Source of the DNA: SZUA-430 sp046153995
GTDB lineage: Bacteria; Pseudomonadota; Alphaproteobacteria; Micropepsales; Micropepsaceae
Direction of reading: 5' to 3'
Assembly (NCBI GenBank): GCA_046153995.1
Contig: JBJXEH010000080.1
Location: 1 to 37,225, forward strand
Length of the DNA stretch: 37,225 nucleotides
Within the stretch, counting starts at the first letter, position 1. Each line of letters begins with the position of its first letter. The notes under the pieces were generated by a model. The model was not told the DNA's origin and made no database searches. It saw nothing but the letters and a program-made list of their open reading frames with translations. A program made the translations under genes and the position numbers. Positions 7,627 to 15,062 of the stretch are shown piece after piece.

Positions 7627-8417
7627 ACCGCCACCGGCGCGGCGATATGCGGATGCGCCTCGTAACCCTCAAGCCGGAAGTCTTCGTACTTGAAGCCGAA
7701 GATGTCTTTGACCGCCGGATTGATATGCATCGTGGGCAGCGCGAGGGGGCCACGCGAAAGCTGCAGCTCCGCCTGCTCGATATGGTTCAGGTAAAGATGC
7801 GCATCACCGAACGAATGGATGAACTCGCCCGCCTTCAAACCCGTCACCTGCGCCACCATCATCAACAGCAGCGCATAGGACGCGATGTTGAACGGCACAC
7901 CGAGGAAGATGTCGGCCGAACGCTGATAGAGCTGACACGAGATGCGCCCGTTCGCGACATAGAACTGGAACAGGCAGTGGCACGGCGGCAGCGCCATCTT
8001 ATCGACGTCCGCCGGGTTCCAAGCGGTCACGATCAGCCGGCGCGAATCCGGGTTCTTTTTGATCTGTTCGATCAGCTTCGCGATCTGGTCGATCGCACCG
8101 CCGTCGCGCGCCGGCCACGACCGCCACTGCGCACCGTAGACGGGGCCAAGGTCGCCGTTCGCGTCCGCCCATTCGTCCCAAATCTTGACGCCGTTCTGCT
8201 GCAGATAGCGCACGTTCGTGTCGCCGTTCAGGAACCACAAAAGCTCATGCACGATCGACTTCAGATGCAGCTTCTTGGTGGTCAGCAGCGGGAAACCGTC
8301 ATCGAGGTCGAACCGCATCTGATAGCCGAACGTGGACAGCGTACCCGTGCCGGTGCGGTCGTGCTTCTTCGCGCCGTGGCGCAGCACGTGCTCCATCAGT
8401 TCGTGATACTGGCGCAT
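7623..8417 (-). CDS. thyA: Thymidylate synthase
   Basis: A 264-residue ThyA, the same length as the E. coli enzyme. It methylates dUMP to dTMP with methylene-tetrahydrofolate. Visible: DRTGTGTLSTFG, HELLWFLNGDTN, IWDEWADANGDLGPVYG, catalytic Cys146 in ALPPCHCLFQFYV, the dUMP phosphate loop QLYQRSADIFLGVPFN, and the end motif HPHIAAPVAV. The ATG at 8417 was preferred over the GTG at 8423 because GAGG lies 5 bases before it and the catalytic Cys then falls at 146, as in E. coli. It is the first gene of thyA-GNAT-folA-SMP30; divergent from ssrA. Confidence 0.97.
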   Translation of the reverse strand: MRQYHELMEHVLRHGAKKHDRTGTGTLSTFGYQMRFDLDDGFPLLTTKKLHLKSIVHELLWFLNGDTNVRYLQQNGVKIWDEWADANGDLGPVYGAQWRSWPARDGGAIDQIAKLIEQIKKNPDSRRLIVTAWNPADVDKMALPPCHCLFQFYVANGRISCQLYQRSADIFLGVPFNIASYALLLMMVAQVTGLKAGEFIHSFGDAHLYLNHIEQAELQLSRGPLALPTMHINPAVKDIFGFKYEDFRLEGYEAHPHIAAPVAV

Positions 8418-8499
8418 CGGCACCTCGTTTCGTTCAAACGCATCTTAACGGTTCCGCCTTGTGGACGGAAAGCGCCGGAAATCTTACGTCCCCAGCTCC

Positions 8500-8528
8500 T
8501 TCATTTCTTCACCCTAAGCCCCTATATT
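8500..8528 (+). promoter_or_regulatory. Probable ssrA promoter
   Basis: TATATT at 8523-8528 matches a -10 element in 5 of 6 bases and ends 7 bases before the first stem of the tmRNA. A 17-base spacer upstream gives only TTCATT (8500-8505), a poor -35 match. The -10 call is plausible; the -35 is weak. Confidence 0.45.
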
Positions 8529-8534
8529 ACCTCT

Positions 8535-8806
8535 GCCGGTTCGCCGGCTATGGCGATAAACGCGCGTGTAATAAACGGATCGGACCCGGGGGCGGTACCC
8601 GGCGCCTCCACCACCTGAGCCGCTAAAGGCGACTCAGCTGTGGGGGCGAACTAGGATCGACGAACGCGTAAAGACGTTGCTTTTGCCCGGCAAGGCTCAC
8701 CGTTATCGGGCTGTCTGTATAGGTGCCAACGACAATGAAATGGCCCTCGCTGCCTAATAGGTAAGCGCGGCTCGGAGGGGCGCCGGGCAACAGAAGCCCC
8801 TCCACC
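8535..8806 (+). ncRNA. ssrA: Circularly permuted two-piece tmRNA (ssrA)
   Basis: The tRNA-like 3' half comes first, the tag-coding half second, as in alphaproteobacteria. Acceptor piece, about 8535-8613: a GCCGG-UUCG-CCGGC tetraloop hairpin (8535-8548), a T arm CCGGG (8586-8590)/CCCGG (8598-8602) with a 7-base loop, the acceptor strand CGCCTCC (8603-8609), A and encoded CCA (8611-8613). An intervening hairpin (CTGAG...CTCAG, about 8615-8637) is the segment removed in processing. The coding piece begins with GGGGGCG (8642-8648), which pairs over 7 positions with the acceptor strand (one G-U), then GAACTAGGATCGACG, the D-like region. The tag frame is at 8725-8757. The 3' end of the coding piece is approximate. 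It rescues stalled ribosomes and marks the nascent protein for proteolysis. Confidence 0.95.
8725..8757 (+). CDS. ssrA: tmRNA proteolysis tag reading frame (ANDNEMALAA)
   Basis: From the resume codon GCC at 8725 the frame reads ANDNEMALAA, then TAA and an adjacent TAG. With the alanine carried by the tRNA-like part, the tag on the protein would be AANDNEMALAA. ANDN is the conserved alphaproteobacterial start and the SspB-binding part; the terminal ALAA is the ClpX signal. The encoded part has 10 codons, like E. coli (ANDENYALAA), and is shorter than the Caulobacter tag as I remember it (ANDNFAEEFAVAA). Confidence 0.92.
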   Translation, partial: ANDNEMALAA

Positions 8807-8813
8807 TTATTTT
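8774..8813 (+). terminator. Hairpin and U-rich tail at the end of ssrA
   Basis: GGAGGGGC (8774-8781) pairs with GCCCCTCC (8796-8803), 8 bp, followed by ACCTTATTTT. It is placed as the plus-strand terminator of ssrA, just before the convergent mscL stop at 8817. Part of the stem may be retained in the mature coding RNA. Confidence 0.7.
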
Positions 8814-8816
8814 CGA

Positions 8817-9230
8817 TTAGCGCTTCGCGAGCAGGTCGCGAATTTCGGTCAAGAGCTTCACGTCGGCAGGCGGTTCAGCGGGAGTGGCCGGCGCGGGCGG
8901 CGCTTGACGCTTCAGCTTGTTGATCGCCTTCACCGCCAGGAACAACACGAACGCGATGATGGCGAAGTTTATACAAGCCGTAACGAACTTGCCCCAGGCG
9001 AGCACCGCGCCCTGCTTCTTGGCTTCTTCAAGTGTCGTCTCCGTGACGGCCGCGTTTAGCCCAATGAAGTAGTTCGAAAAGTCGACGCTTCCCATCGCGC
9101 CAATCAGAGGCATGATCATGTCCGCAACGAGCGAACTGACGATCGTGCCGAACGCGCCGCCGATAATGACGCCGATCGCCAAATCGACGACATTGCCTTT
9201 AAGCGCAAATTCCTTGAACTCATTCAACAT
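8817..9230 (-). CDS. mscL: Large-conductance mechanosensitive channel MscL
   Basis: A 137-residue inner-membrane channel that opens under membrane tension to release solutes on osmotic downshock. Starting at ATG 9230 it reads MLNEFKEFALKGNVVDLAIGVIIGGAFGTIVSS (quoted here as MLNEFKEFALKGNVVDLAIG and what follows): the N-terminal helix and the Gly-rich pore-lining first membrane segment. The second segment is near residues 70-95 (FVTACINFAIIAFVLFLAV), followed by the C-terminal bundle ending LLTEIRDLLAKR. AAAGGA sits about 10 bases before this ATG. Upstream residues in the same frame do not match the family and were excluded. Length is normal (E. coli 136). It is convergent with ssrA and divergent from the OYE gene. 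Confidence 0.96.
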   Translation of the reverse strand: MLNEFKEFALKGNVVDLAIGVIIGGAFGTIVSSLVADMIMPLIGAMGSVDFSNYFIGLNAAVTETTLEEAKKQGAVLAWGKFVTACINFAIIAFVLFLAVKAINKLKRQAPPAPATPAEPPADVKLLTEIRDLLAKR

Positions 9231-9371
9231 ACCGTAGGGTCCTTTAGTTGCCTCGTAGTAGCGCAAACTAACATGCACGATTGCATTCCACGAGGCGCGC
9301 GCTATTGAATTCCTTGGCGTCAATCGTCGCGGCCCCGTTAACGCCTGTCGCCACTCACAGGTCGAGAGCCC

Positions 9372-10472
9372 ATGTCCCTGTCACCGAAATCGCTTTTCAC
9401 GTCCTTCAAGTTGAAAAACCTGAACCTGCCCAACCGCATCGTCATGGCGCCGATGACGCGCTCAAAGAGTCCGAACCAAATTCCGGGCGACGACGTGGCG
9501 GCTTACTACGCGCGCCGTGCAGCGGGTGGCGTGGGCCTCATCATCACCGAAGGTGTCGCGCCAGATCATCCCGTTGCGCTGAACGACCACAACGTGCCGA
9601 ACTTCCACGGCGACGCGCTCGACGGCTGGAAAAAGGTGCTCACTGCGGTCAAGCGCGAGGGCGGCCTCATCATGCCGCAGCTCTGGCACACCGGGTTGAT
9701 GCGCAAGCCAGGCGCCGGCCCGAACCCGCATCTGACGGGTGTCGGCCCCTCGGGCCTGGCGAAGCCCGGCAAGAAGGTGACCGAACCGATGACCACAAAG
9801 GACATCGACGAAGCGATCGCCGGTTACGCCACCAGCGCGCGCCACGCGGAGGAGCTGGGCTTCGACGGCGTCGAGATCCACGGCGCACACGGCTACCTCA
9901 TCGACCAGTTCTTCTGGGAAGGCACGAACGAGCGCGGCGACGCGTTCGGCGGCGACATGGTGAAACGCACGAAGTTCGCAGCGGAGGTCATCCGCGCCGT
10001 GCGCGCTGCGGTAAGCAAAGACTTCCCCGTCATGCTGCGCTGGTCGCAATGGAAGCAGCAGGACTACACGATCAAGCTCGCGCAGACGCCGCAAGCGCTC
10101 GAGAAATTCCTCGACCCGCTGGTGAGGGCGGGCGTCGATTGCTTCCACTGCTCGACCCGAAAATTTTGGGACCCAGAGTTCGAAGGCTCCGACCTCAACG
10201 TTGCGGGCTGGACCAAGAAGATTACGGGCTTGCCCGTGATCACGGTCGGCTCCGTCGGCCTGAACGAAGACTTCATCGCTGGCTACCGCGGCGTGCCGGC
10301 CGGCCCCGCCTCGCTCGACCGCCTGATCGAGATGTTCGAGCGTGGCGACTTCGACCTCGTCGCCGTCGGCCGCGCGCTCATCGTGAACCCGGCATGGCCC
10401 AACCTGGTGAAAGAAGGCCGCATCGACGAACTGAAGCCATTCTCGCTCGAAGCCCTGCCGGTTCTGCACTGA
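9372..10472 (+). CDS. Old Yellow Enzyme-family NAD(P)H:flavin oxidoreductase / alkene reductase
   Basis: A 366-residue TIM-barrel FMN enzyme of the OYE/NemA type, reducing activated C=C bonds or nitro compounds at the expense of NAD(P)H. Visible: LPNRIVMAPMTRS at about 19-31, QLWHTG (103-108), the substrate-binding HGAHGYLIDQF with His170, His173 and Tyr175, the loop EGTNERGDAFGG, and the FMN phosphate motifs ITVGSVG and VAVGRALIVNPAWPNLV. It is cytoplasmic. Start at ATG 9372. It is convergent with the SMI1/ankyrin gene, 11 bases apart, and has no obvious operon partner. The physiological substrate cannot be told; stress-related detoxification is typical of the family. Confidence 0.92.
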   Translation: MSLSPKSLFTSFKLKNLNLPNRIVMAPMTRSKSPNQIPGDDVAAYYARRAAGGVGLIITEGVAPDHPVALNDHNVPNFHGDALDGWKKVLTAVKREGGLIMPQLWHTGLMRKPGAGPNPHLTGVGPSGLAKPGKKVTEPMTTKDIDEAIAGYATSARHAEELGFDGVEIHGAHGYLIDQFFWEGTNERGDAFGGDMVKRTKFAAEVIRAVRAAVSKDFPVMLRWSQWKQQDYTIKLAQTPQALEKFLDPLVRAGVDCFHCSTRKFWDPEFEGSDLNVAGWTKKITGLPVITVGSVGLNEDFIAGYRGVPAGPASLDRLIEMFERGDFDLVAVGRALIVNPAWPNLVKEGRIDELKPFSLEALPVLH

Positions 10473-10483
10473 CGCTGTCCTAC

Positions 10484-11671
10484 TCAGCGGCCGAACCAAC
10501 CCGATCGCATTTTCAGACACGCGTCGCGCAGCGCTTTGACGGCGGGACCGTCAGCACCGGCCTTCTCGGGGTCCAAACCGTCGACCAGCGCGCGGCGATC
10601 CGCGTTGCTCAGCGCGCCAGCAATCAAGACCGCACTCTCGTGCAAACCGGCAAGCGCGGCCGAACGCGCCGCAATCGGGTCGGCCTTCGCGCCGGCCTTC
10701 AACAAGCGGCGCACCAAATCCGGCGGCGACTTCGACGCGCCGTTTCGAACCGCGTTCGTGACGTCGAACCGGCGCGTGATGAGCCACTCGGCAAGCGCGG
10801 AATGACCTTGCGCCAAGGCGAAGTCGAGCGCGCTGCCGCCGCTGCGCAGTTGGGCTTTGATGTTGCAGCCCGACGCTTCCAAGCGGGCAAGCGCATCGCG
10901 GTCGCCGCGCTCGCACGCGTCGAGAATAGCAAGGCGCAACAGCCGAGGCGAGCGGGCAAGCGAGCCGGACGCGGCAGCGGCACGCCAATCCACGACGCTT
11001 CCTTGCACGATCTGTTTCAAGCTTGCGGCGAGCGCCGCATCCTCGCGCGCCAGCTCGGCGATCTCGCCCGCAACTTGCGTGCCCGTCGCGATATCGCTGA
11101 CGCCATCGGCGAATGGGTCTTCATTCAAGTCCAACAAGCGGAAGAGAGACGGCACATCGCCGGCGATCGTACCCGCGCTGTCTTGGTTGAGCCGCAAGAC
11201 CCACGCCGGCGGCAATCCCTGCATCCAGGCGAGCACCGAGCCATGACGCGGCCCCGGTTCGACACAGACATAGAGACGATCCAGATACTCGAAACCGCCG
11301 AACGGCAGATAGCGTAGCCTCCCGTCGAACGTTGCGCCGCTTTCCTGCGCCGCCTGCCCGGCAAGCCCAACCTCATGGTCGATCCAACCCCAAAGATCGT
11401 GATAACCGCCGCTGTCCGGATAGAACAATTCGGTGAACGAAAACTCCACGATCTGATCGCCAAGCTCGATCTCAAGCGCATAGTCGAGACTGCCGCCGAA
11501 CGCCGTCCGCCAAAGCGCCTTCAAACCCTCAGGCAACGGCCCGGCGCACTTCGCCTCGATCTTCGCCAACGTCGCATCATCGACCGGCGGCTGCGCATCG
11601 TAGATCAATCGATCCTCAAACACGGCAAACCCGCGCTTGGCCATGCGAAGCTTGGTGAGATCGTCGATCAT
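10484..11671 (-). CDS. SMI1/KNR4-like domain protein with C-terminal ankyrin-type repeats
   Basis: A 395-residue cytoplasmic protein starting at ATG 11671 (MIDDLTKLRMAKRGF). Residues about 20-190 resemble the SMI1/KNR4 (SUKH) fold: ATLAKIEAKCAGPLPEGLKALW..FGG, then ELFYPDSGGYHDLWGWIDHE and YLPFGGFEYLDRLYVCVE, with acidic and aromatic residues at strand ends. Residues about 240-390 have helix-loop-helix repeats with ankyrin character (SALDFALAQGHSALAEWLI; DLVRRLLKAGAKADPIAARSAALAG). SUKH proteins often act as immunity or protein-interaction modules, but no toxin gene lies nearby. A lipoprotein gene precedes it on the same strand, 49 bases upstream, and the two may be co-transcribed. The family call is by pattern, not by search. 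Confidence 0.7.
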   Translation of the reverse strand: MIDDLTKLRMAKRGFAVFEDRLIYDAQPPVDDATLAKIEAKCAGPLPEGLKALWRTAFGGSLDYALEIELGDQIVEFSFTELFYPDSGGYHDLWGWIDHEVGLAGQAAQESGATFDGRLRYLPFGGFEYLDRLYVCVEPGPRHGSVLAWMQGLPPAWVLRLNQDSAGTIAGDVPSLFRLLDLNEDPFADGVSDIATGTQVAGEIAELAREDAALAASLKQIVQGSVVDWRAAAASGSLARSPRLLRLAILDACERGDRDALARLEASGCNIKAQLRSGGSALDFALAQGHSALAEWLITRRFDVTNAVRNGASKSPPDLVRRLLKAGAKADPIAARSAALAGLHESAVLIAGALSNADRRALVDGLDPEKAGADGPAVKALRDACLKMRSGWFGR

Positions 11672-11720
11672 GGGATAGCTATAAGCCAAAGGCCCGCGTG
11701 ACGTCGAACCAGAAGTCTCC

Positions 11721-12326
11721 TCAGTAACGGCTTGGAAACAAGCGCCGGGCGACGGGATAGGGTTCAGCGCTGATCGCGCCTTTTGCATCGGGAGTCGCGA
11801 GCGATCGCAGCATGTCTTGCGCGGAGCCGGTCAACGTGACCGGCGGCGTATAGCCCGGCCCAACCTTGCCGCGGATCGCGCCCTTCGCGATCGCATCATG
11901 GAACTTCCGGGAATCATACGCATAAACAAACAACGTATTGTCCTTCTCGATGCGATAGGTCCCAAGCAAGAACTTCGTGTTGTCGGCCGCCATAATCGTC
12001 GCATTCCCCGCAACGGCACCGGAAAGCTTACGGATGGCGAAGACTTGGCTGTGATCAGCCCAAACGGAGTACAGCTCGAACACGCCGTAGTTGGCACTAT
12101 CCGTCGCGATCATCCGCATCGGACCGCCATCGCCCGGCACAACGAAATGCAGCAGCACGCCGCTCGGCTTACCTTGCTTGTCGAGAACAGACCACGACCC
12201 GGATAGGCGATGGTCGATCCCTGGCTCCTCGGACGCTGGGGGTACTACCGCATAAACATAGCAGCTCGAGAGCATTGCGGCGGCAGCAACCGCAACGACT
12301 AAGTTTGCGGCACAACGAACAATCAT
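11721..12326 (-). CDS. Predicted lipoprotein of unknown function
   Basis: A 201-residue protein starting at ATG 12326. The N terminus is a lipoprotein signal: hydrophobic ANLVVAVAAAAML then the lipobox LSSC (Cys22). The next residue is Tyr, so outer-membrane delivery is likely. The mature part is mixed beta/alpha without a family I recognise; features include DHRLSGSWSVLDKQGKPSG near 40-58, which resembles the opening of small lipocalin-like domains, and KFLLGTYRIEKDNTLFVYAYD. It lies divergent from tspO across a 108-base gap and upstream of the SMI1/ankyrin gene. Function unknown. Confidence 0.8.
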   Translation of the reverse strand: MIVRCAANLVVAVAAAAMLSSCYVYAVVPPASEEPGIDHRLSGSWSVLDKQGKPSGVLLHFVVPGDGGPMRMIATDSANYGVFELYSVWADHSQVFAIRKLSGAVAGNATIMAADNTKFLLGTYRIEKDNTLFVYAYDSRKFHDAIAKGAIRGKVGPGYTPPVTLTGSAQDMLRSLATPDAKGAISAEPYPVARRLFPSRY

Positions 12327-12434
12327 GACGGTCCCCACGTTCTTTGTCCCATGCATCGAAGCGGCCAACGGTGGCCGAAATGCGGCGGACGCACTATAGT
12401 ACCTCCGGAGCCGCCTGAGCTCTTGAGAACCCGC

Positions 12435-12920
12435 ATGGATACATCCTCCCTCGTCGCCCTGGCCGTCTTCATCGCGATCAATTTCGTCGTCGCGTCCACC
12501 GGCGCGGCGTTCAGGCCAGGCGCGTGGTACGCCGCATTGCGCAAGCCGTCGTGGACGCCGCCGAACTGGGCGTTCCCCGTCGTGTGGTCGCTGCTCTATT
12601 GCGCGATTGCGGTTTCGGGTTGGCTTGTGTGGGAGGCGGCAGGTCCGGCGGCGTGGGGCGCGCTTGCCGTTTATGGCGTGAGCCTGATGTTCAACGCGGC
12701 ATGGTCGGCGCTGTTTTTTGGAATGCGCCGGTTAGATTGGGCGATGGCTGACGTCGCGGCGCTGTGGGTATCGATCGCCGCGGTGATCTTGGTGTTTGCC
12801 CCCATCAGCCAGACAGCGGCTCTGCTACTCGTGCCGTATCTCGTGTGGGTGTCGATCGCCGCGACGCTGAACGCGAAACTTCTGCAGCTGAATGGCGCCA
12901 AGCCCGCTACCGCGGCTTAG
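12435..12920 (+). CDS. tspO: TspO/MBR-family tryptophan-rich sensory membrane protein
   Basis: A 161-residue five-helix membrane protein. The family signature is clear: RPGAWYAALRKPSWTPPNW at about 25-44, then FPVVWSLLYCAIAVSGWLVW, FNAAWSALFFGMRRLDWAM and LLVPYLVWVSIAATLNAKLLQLN at the end. Family members bind porphyrins and other tetrapyrroles; in Rhodobacter TspO tunes tetrapyrrole- and light/oxygen-dependent gene expression. The ATG at 12435 was chosen because residues further upstream are not membrane-like. It ends in a 4-base convergent overlap with the BLUF photoreceptor gene, which hints at a light or porphyrin theme, though convergent genes need not be related. Confidence 0.93.
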   Translation: MDTSSLVALAVFIAINFVVASTGAAFRPGAWYAALRKPSWTPPNWAFPVVWSLLYCAIAVSGWLVWEAAGPAAWGALAVYGVSLMFNAAWSALFFGMRRLDWAMADVAALWVSIAAVILVFAPISQTAALLLVPYLVWVSIAATLNAKLLQLNGAKPATAA

Positions 12921-13321
12921 GCGTCAGGCGGTTCCGCCGCGACGCGCGCGAACACCGCCAAAAGCTGATCGCGGGATGCGCGCGCAGCCGTGCCGCCGGC
13001 GACCTCGTCTTGCGTCCACATCCAAGACCGCGCGGGGTCGTCGCGCATCGCCCATTTGGGAAATAAACGCTCGCTGGCCGGGGCGCAAAACCGGCGATGG
13101 ATATCGAGATGACGGTCGTCGCGCGCGATGCGCGAATAAGCCGCCTCAATCGCCCGCTCCGAACCCTCGAGCAACTGAAGATAGATGTCCGCGCGGCAGA
13201 TGAGTGCACCCGTAATGTCGTCGCGCGTGTTGTTCGCCCGCGCGCTCATCAAGATGCCGTTCAGCATCCCATCGTCGAACCCAAACGGGCGCGAGACATA
13301 GACGAGTTGAAACAAATTCAT
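12917..13321 (-). CDS. Single-domain BLUF blue-light photoreceptor
   Basis: A 134-residue short BLUF protein binding FAD and switching its hydrogen-bond network on blue light. Key residues are present: Tyr8 in LVYVSR, Asn30/Asn31 in ARANNTRDDITG, Gln49 in IYLQLLEG, and the Trp/Met pair in FPKWAMRDD near residues 90-93. There is one residue fewer between Tyr and Gln than in PixD. The domain fills residues 1-95; a short C-terminal helix region follows, with no EAL, GGDEF or DNA-binding output, so it must signal through a partner. The start is ATG 13321. It converges on tspO with overlapping stop codons and lies 85 bases downstream of the MarR gene stop on the same strand side. Confidence 0.93.
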   Translation of the reverse strand: MNLFQLVYVSRPFGFDDGMLNGILMSARANNTRDDITGALICRADIYLQLLEGSERAIEAAYSRIARDDRHLDIHRRFCAPASERLFPKWAMRDDPARSWMWTQDEVAGGTAARASRDQLLAVFARVAAEPPDA

Positions 13322-13406
13322 GTTGAGTGCTCCCAGCGCCGAAAGCGGACGCTAGGCCTTCGCGGTGGATGAGTCGAGGAGTAACACCTGCTAACGCTGA
13401 GAAGCG

Positions 13407-13874
13407 CTACTCCCGCCCCTTCGTATCCATCCAAACCTTCAACCGGTCTAACTGCCGCGCCAGCGCTTCCATCTCCGCGTCGTCCCAACCCGAAAACACC
13501 TCCGCGAACTGCGGGATGAACGCGGCGATGGCGCGCGAGTGAATCTCCAACCCCTTCGGCGTGATCGTGAGCAGCTTCGAGCGGCCGTCACCGGGTGCGG
13601 GGTCGGCTTTCAGGAGTTTGCGCGCGACCAGCTTTTGCAACGTCTTCGTCACGCCAGGTTGCGGTTGTTGCAGAGCGGCGGCGACGCCAGTCACCGTCTT
13701 TGTTTCCTGTGGCCGGTGACTGAAGTGATTCAACATCACGAACTGCGGGAACGGCAGTTTGAGTTCGTCGAGCGCGCGTCCCGCGCGCGTTTGCGCCAGC
13801 TGATCGATGATGCCGATCCAGTTGAAAATGCGCCAGCCGAGCGCTGCTTGAGCTTCCGTGGGTCGTGTCGCCAT
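13407..13874 (-). CDS. MarR-family transcriptional regulator
   Basis: A 155-residue winged-helix regulator. Residues about 50-115 form the DNA-binding region: QFVMLNHFSHRPQETKTVTGVAAALQ (first helices), QPGVTKTLQKLVARKLLKADPAPGDGRSKLLTITPKG (recognition helix and wing, with the family DGRS turn). Terminal helices give the dimer interface. It is 14 bases downstream of the Acg-like nitroreductase gene and last in a three-gene minus-strand operon led by a membrane protein. The twin ATTC-N4-GAAT sites at the operon promoter are the obvious candidate binding sites, which would make it an autoregulated repressor; that is inference. The ligand is unknown. Confidence 0.92.
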   Translation of the reverse strand: MATRPTEAQAALGWRIFNWIGIIDQLAQTRAGRALDELKLPFPQFVMLNHFSHRPQETKTVTGVAAALQQPQPGVTKTLQKLVARKLLKADPAPGDGRSKLLTITPKGLEIHSRAIAAFIPQFAEVFSGWDDAEMEALARQLDRLKVWMDTKGRE

Positions 13875-13888
13875 GCGCTATGTATGCG

Positions 13889-15052
13889 TCAACCCTGTAG
13901 GATCGCGTCAAGAGGCCGCCGCGGCGCAGGCTCTGCGACTGCAGCGCGGCCAAGCCGGAAGAACATCTGCACCGTCTCGCTGTCCTGCGCGCCGACGGCG
14001 CGTTTGTGTTCGGCTAGCACCGGCAGCATCTCGGGAAACTCCTGCAAGGCTTGGCTTAAGGGGTGCATAACCAAACCCAACTCCGTCGCCTTCAGATTGG
14101 CGCGAACGTAAGCCGCCCCCGCCGCCAACTGTGCCCGCCGGTCGTTCGCCGCGGTCACGATCCACCCAAACGCCTTTACCGCCAACTGGGGATCGATGAA
14201 GGTCAGCGCTTGATCGCGCCCAAACGGTTCCATCGCGTTCTGCTGGTTGAAAAGTCCAAGCTTGTTCATCCACCAAAAGAACGGCCCGTGCATGGAAAGT
14301 CCGTCACGATGCTTGGCGATCTCAGGGCCGGTGATGCGCATGACGTCGACGCTCTCCTTGTAGGTGGCATCCTTCTTCACCTCGATCACCCACGCACGCT
14401 TTGCGATGGCGGCCAACCGAGCGACCTGTTGTGCATTCGCCGTCCAGCCGAACTTCACAGGCAGCGTCTGAGTGGGCCCGATCATCATTCCGGCCGCTGC
14501 CAATAACGTTGCCTCACCGGGATCAACCGCGGTTCCATCAAACGCCTTGCGGTTCGTATGCCGCTTCAACACATGCGCAAACAGCGGATCGCGCGCAACG
14601 GCGGTATCCGGCACAAACGCGATGCGGCAAACGGGTTGATCGCCGACCGCGTCCTCCGGCCAATCGCCGGCAGGAAACGCAGACACCTCCGCTCGCAAAC
14701 CTTGCTCCGCCGCCGCCATCCGCAGCAACTCCAGAAACGCGCCACACCCGACGGTGATCTGCCGCGAATACGGATCGGTCTGCGGCAGCAAACGCGAGCG
14801 GTCGCAAAAGAACGTCGCCGCGCCCGGCTCCTTCAAATCGACGATCCACGGCTGCTTGTTGTGCGGGTTCGGCGCGAGCAACGCGTACGACAGCGCCCGC
14901 ACACGCGGATCGCGCGCGCCAGGCGCAGGCCCGCGCCAAGCCTCCACCGCCGCCTCCGGCATCGGATCGCACTGCGTGAGGCCATAGCCGCCCGCCGCCA
15001 AAATCGCCGCCGAAGTTCCGGCGACACGAAGAAACGTTCTACGCGTGGTCAT
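13889..15052 (-). CDS. Tat-exported Acg-like nitroreductase-family protein
   Basis: A 387-residue protein. The N terminus is a twin-arginine signal (RRTFLRVAGTSAAILAAGG, Arg4-Arg5) suggesting folded, cofactor-loaded export to the periplasm. The rest matches the Acg/nitroreductase-like family: ALLAPNPHNKQPW near 55-68 (the SPSxxNxQPW-type flavin motif), SRQITVGCGAFLELLRMAA, HVLKRHTNRKAFDG near 185, and the C-terminal GLVMHPLSQALQEFPEM. Acg-type proteins are thought to bind or sequester flavin; enzymatic activity is uncertain. It lies 10 bases after the membrane-protein gene and 14 before marR, so the three are probably co-transcribed. A role in oxidative or nitrosative stress is plausible but unproven. 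Confidence 0.87.
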   Translation of the reverse strand: MTTRRTFLRVAGTSAAILAAGGYGLTQCDPMPEAAVEAWRGPAPGARDPRVRALSYALLAPNPHNKQPWIVDLKEPGAATFFCDRSRLLPQTDPYSRQITVGCGAFLELLRMAAAEQGLRAEVSAFPAGDWPEDAVGDQPVCRIAFVPDTAVARDPLFAHVLKRHTNRKAFDGTAVDPGEATLLAAAGMMIGPTQTLPVKFGWTANAQQVARLAAIAKRAWVIEVKKDATYKESVDVMRITGPEIAKHRDGLSMHGPFFWWMNKLGLFNQQNAMEPFGRDQALTFIDPQLAVKAFGWIVTAANDRRAQLAAGAAYVRANLKATELGLVMHPLSQALQEFPEMLPVLAEHKRAVGAQDSETVQMFFRLGRAAVAEPAPRRPLDAILQG

Positions 15053-15062
15053 ATGTGTCGCC

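Noticed and set aside
8623..8805. Minus-strand open frame inside ssrA
   Set aside because: The region is fully explained by tmRNA structure and the plus-strand tag frame.
9281..11317. Very long plus-strand frame spanning the OYE gene and the ankyrin gene
   Set aside because: It overlaps two well-supported genes in other frames and its Arg/Ala/Pro-rich translation is typical of a shadow frame.
13378..13413. GGAGTA/TACTCC dyad with inner CGCT-GAGA-AGCG hairpin at the marR end
   Set aside because: Possibly a terminator of the marR operon, but there is no U-run and the outer arms are separated by 24 bases, so support is weak.
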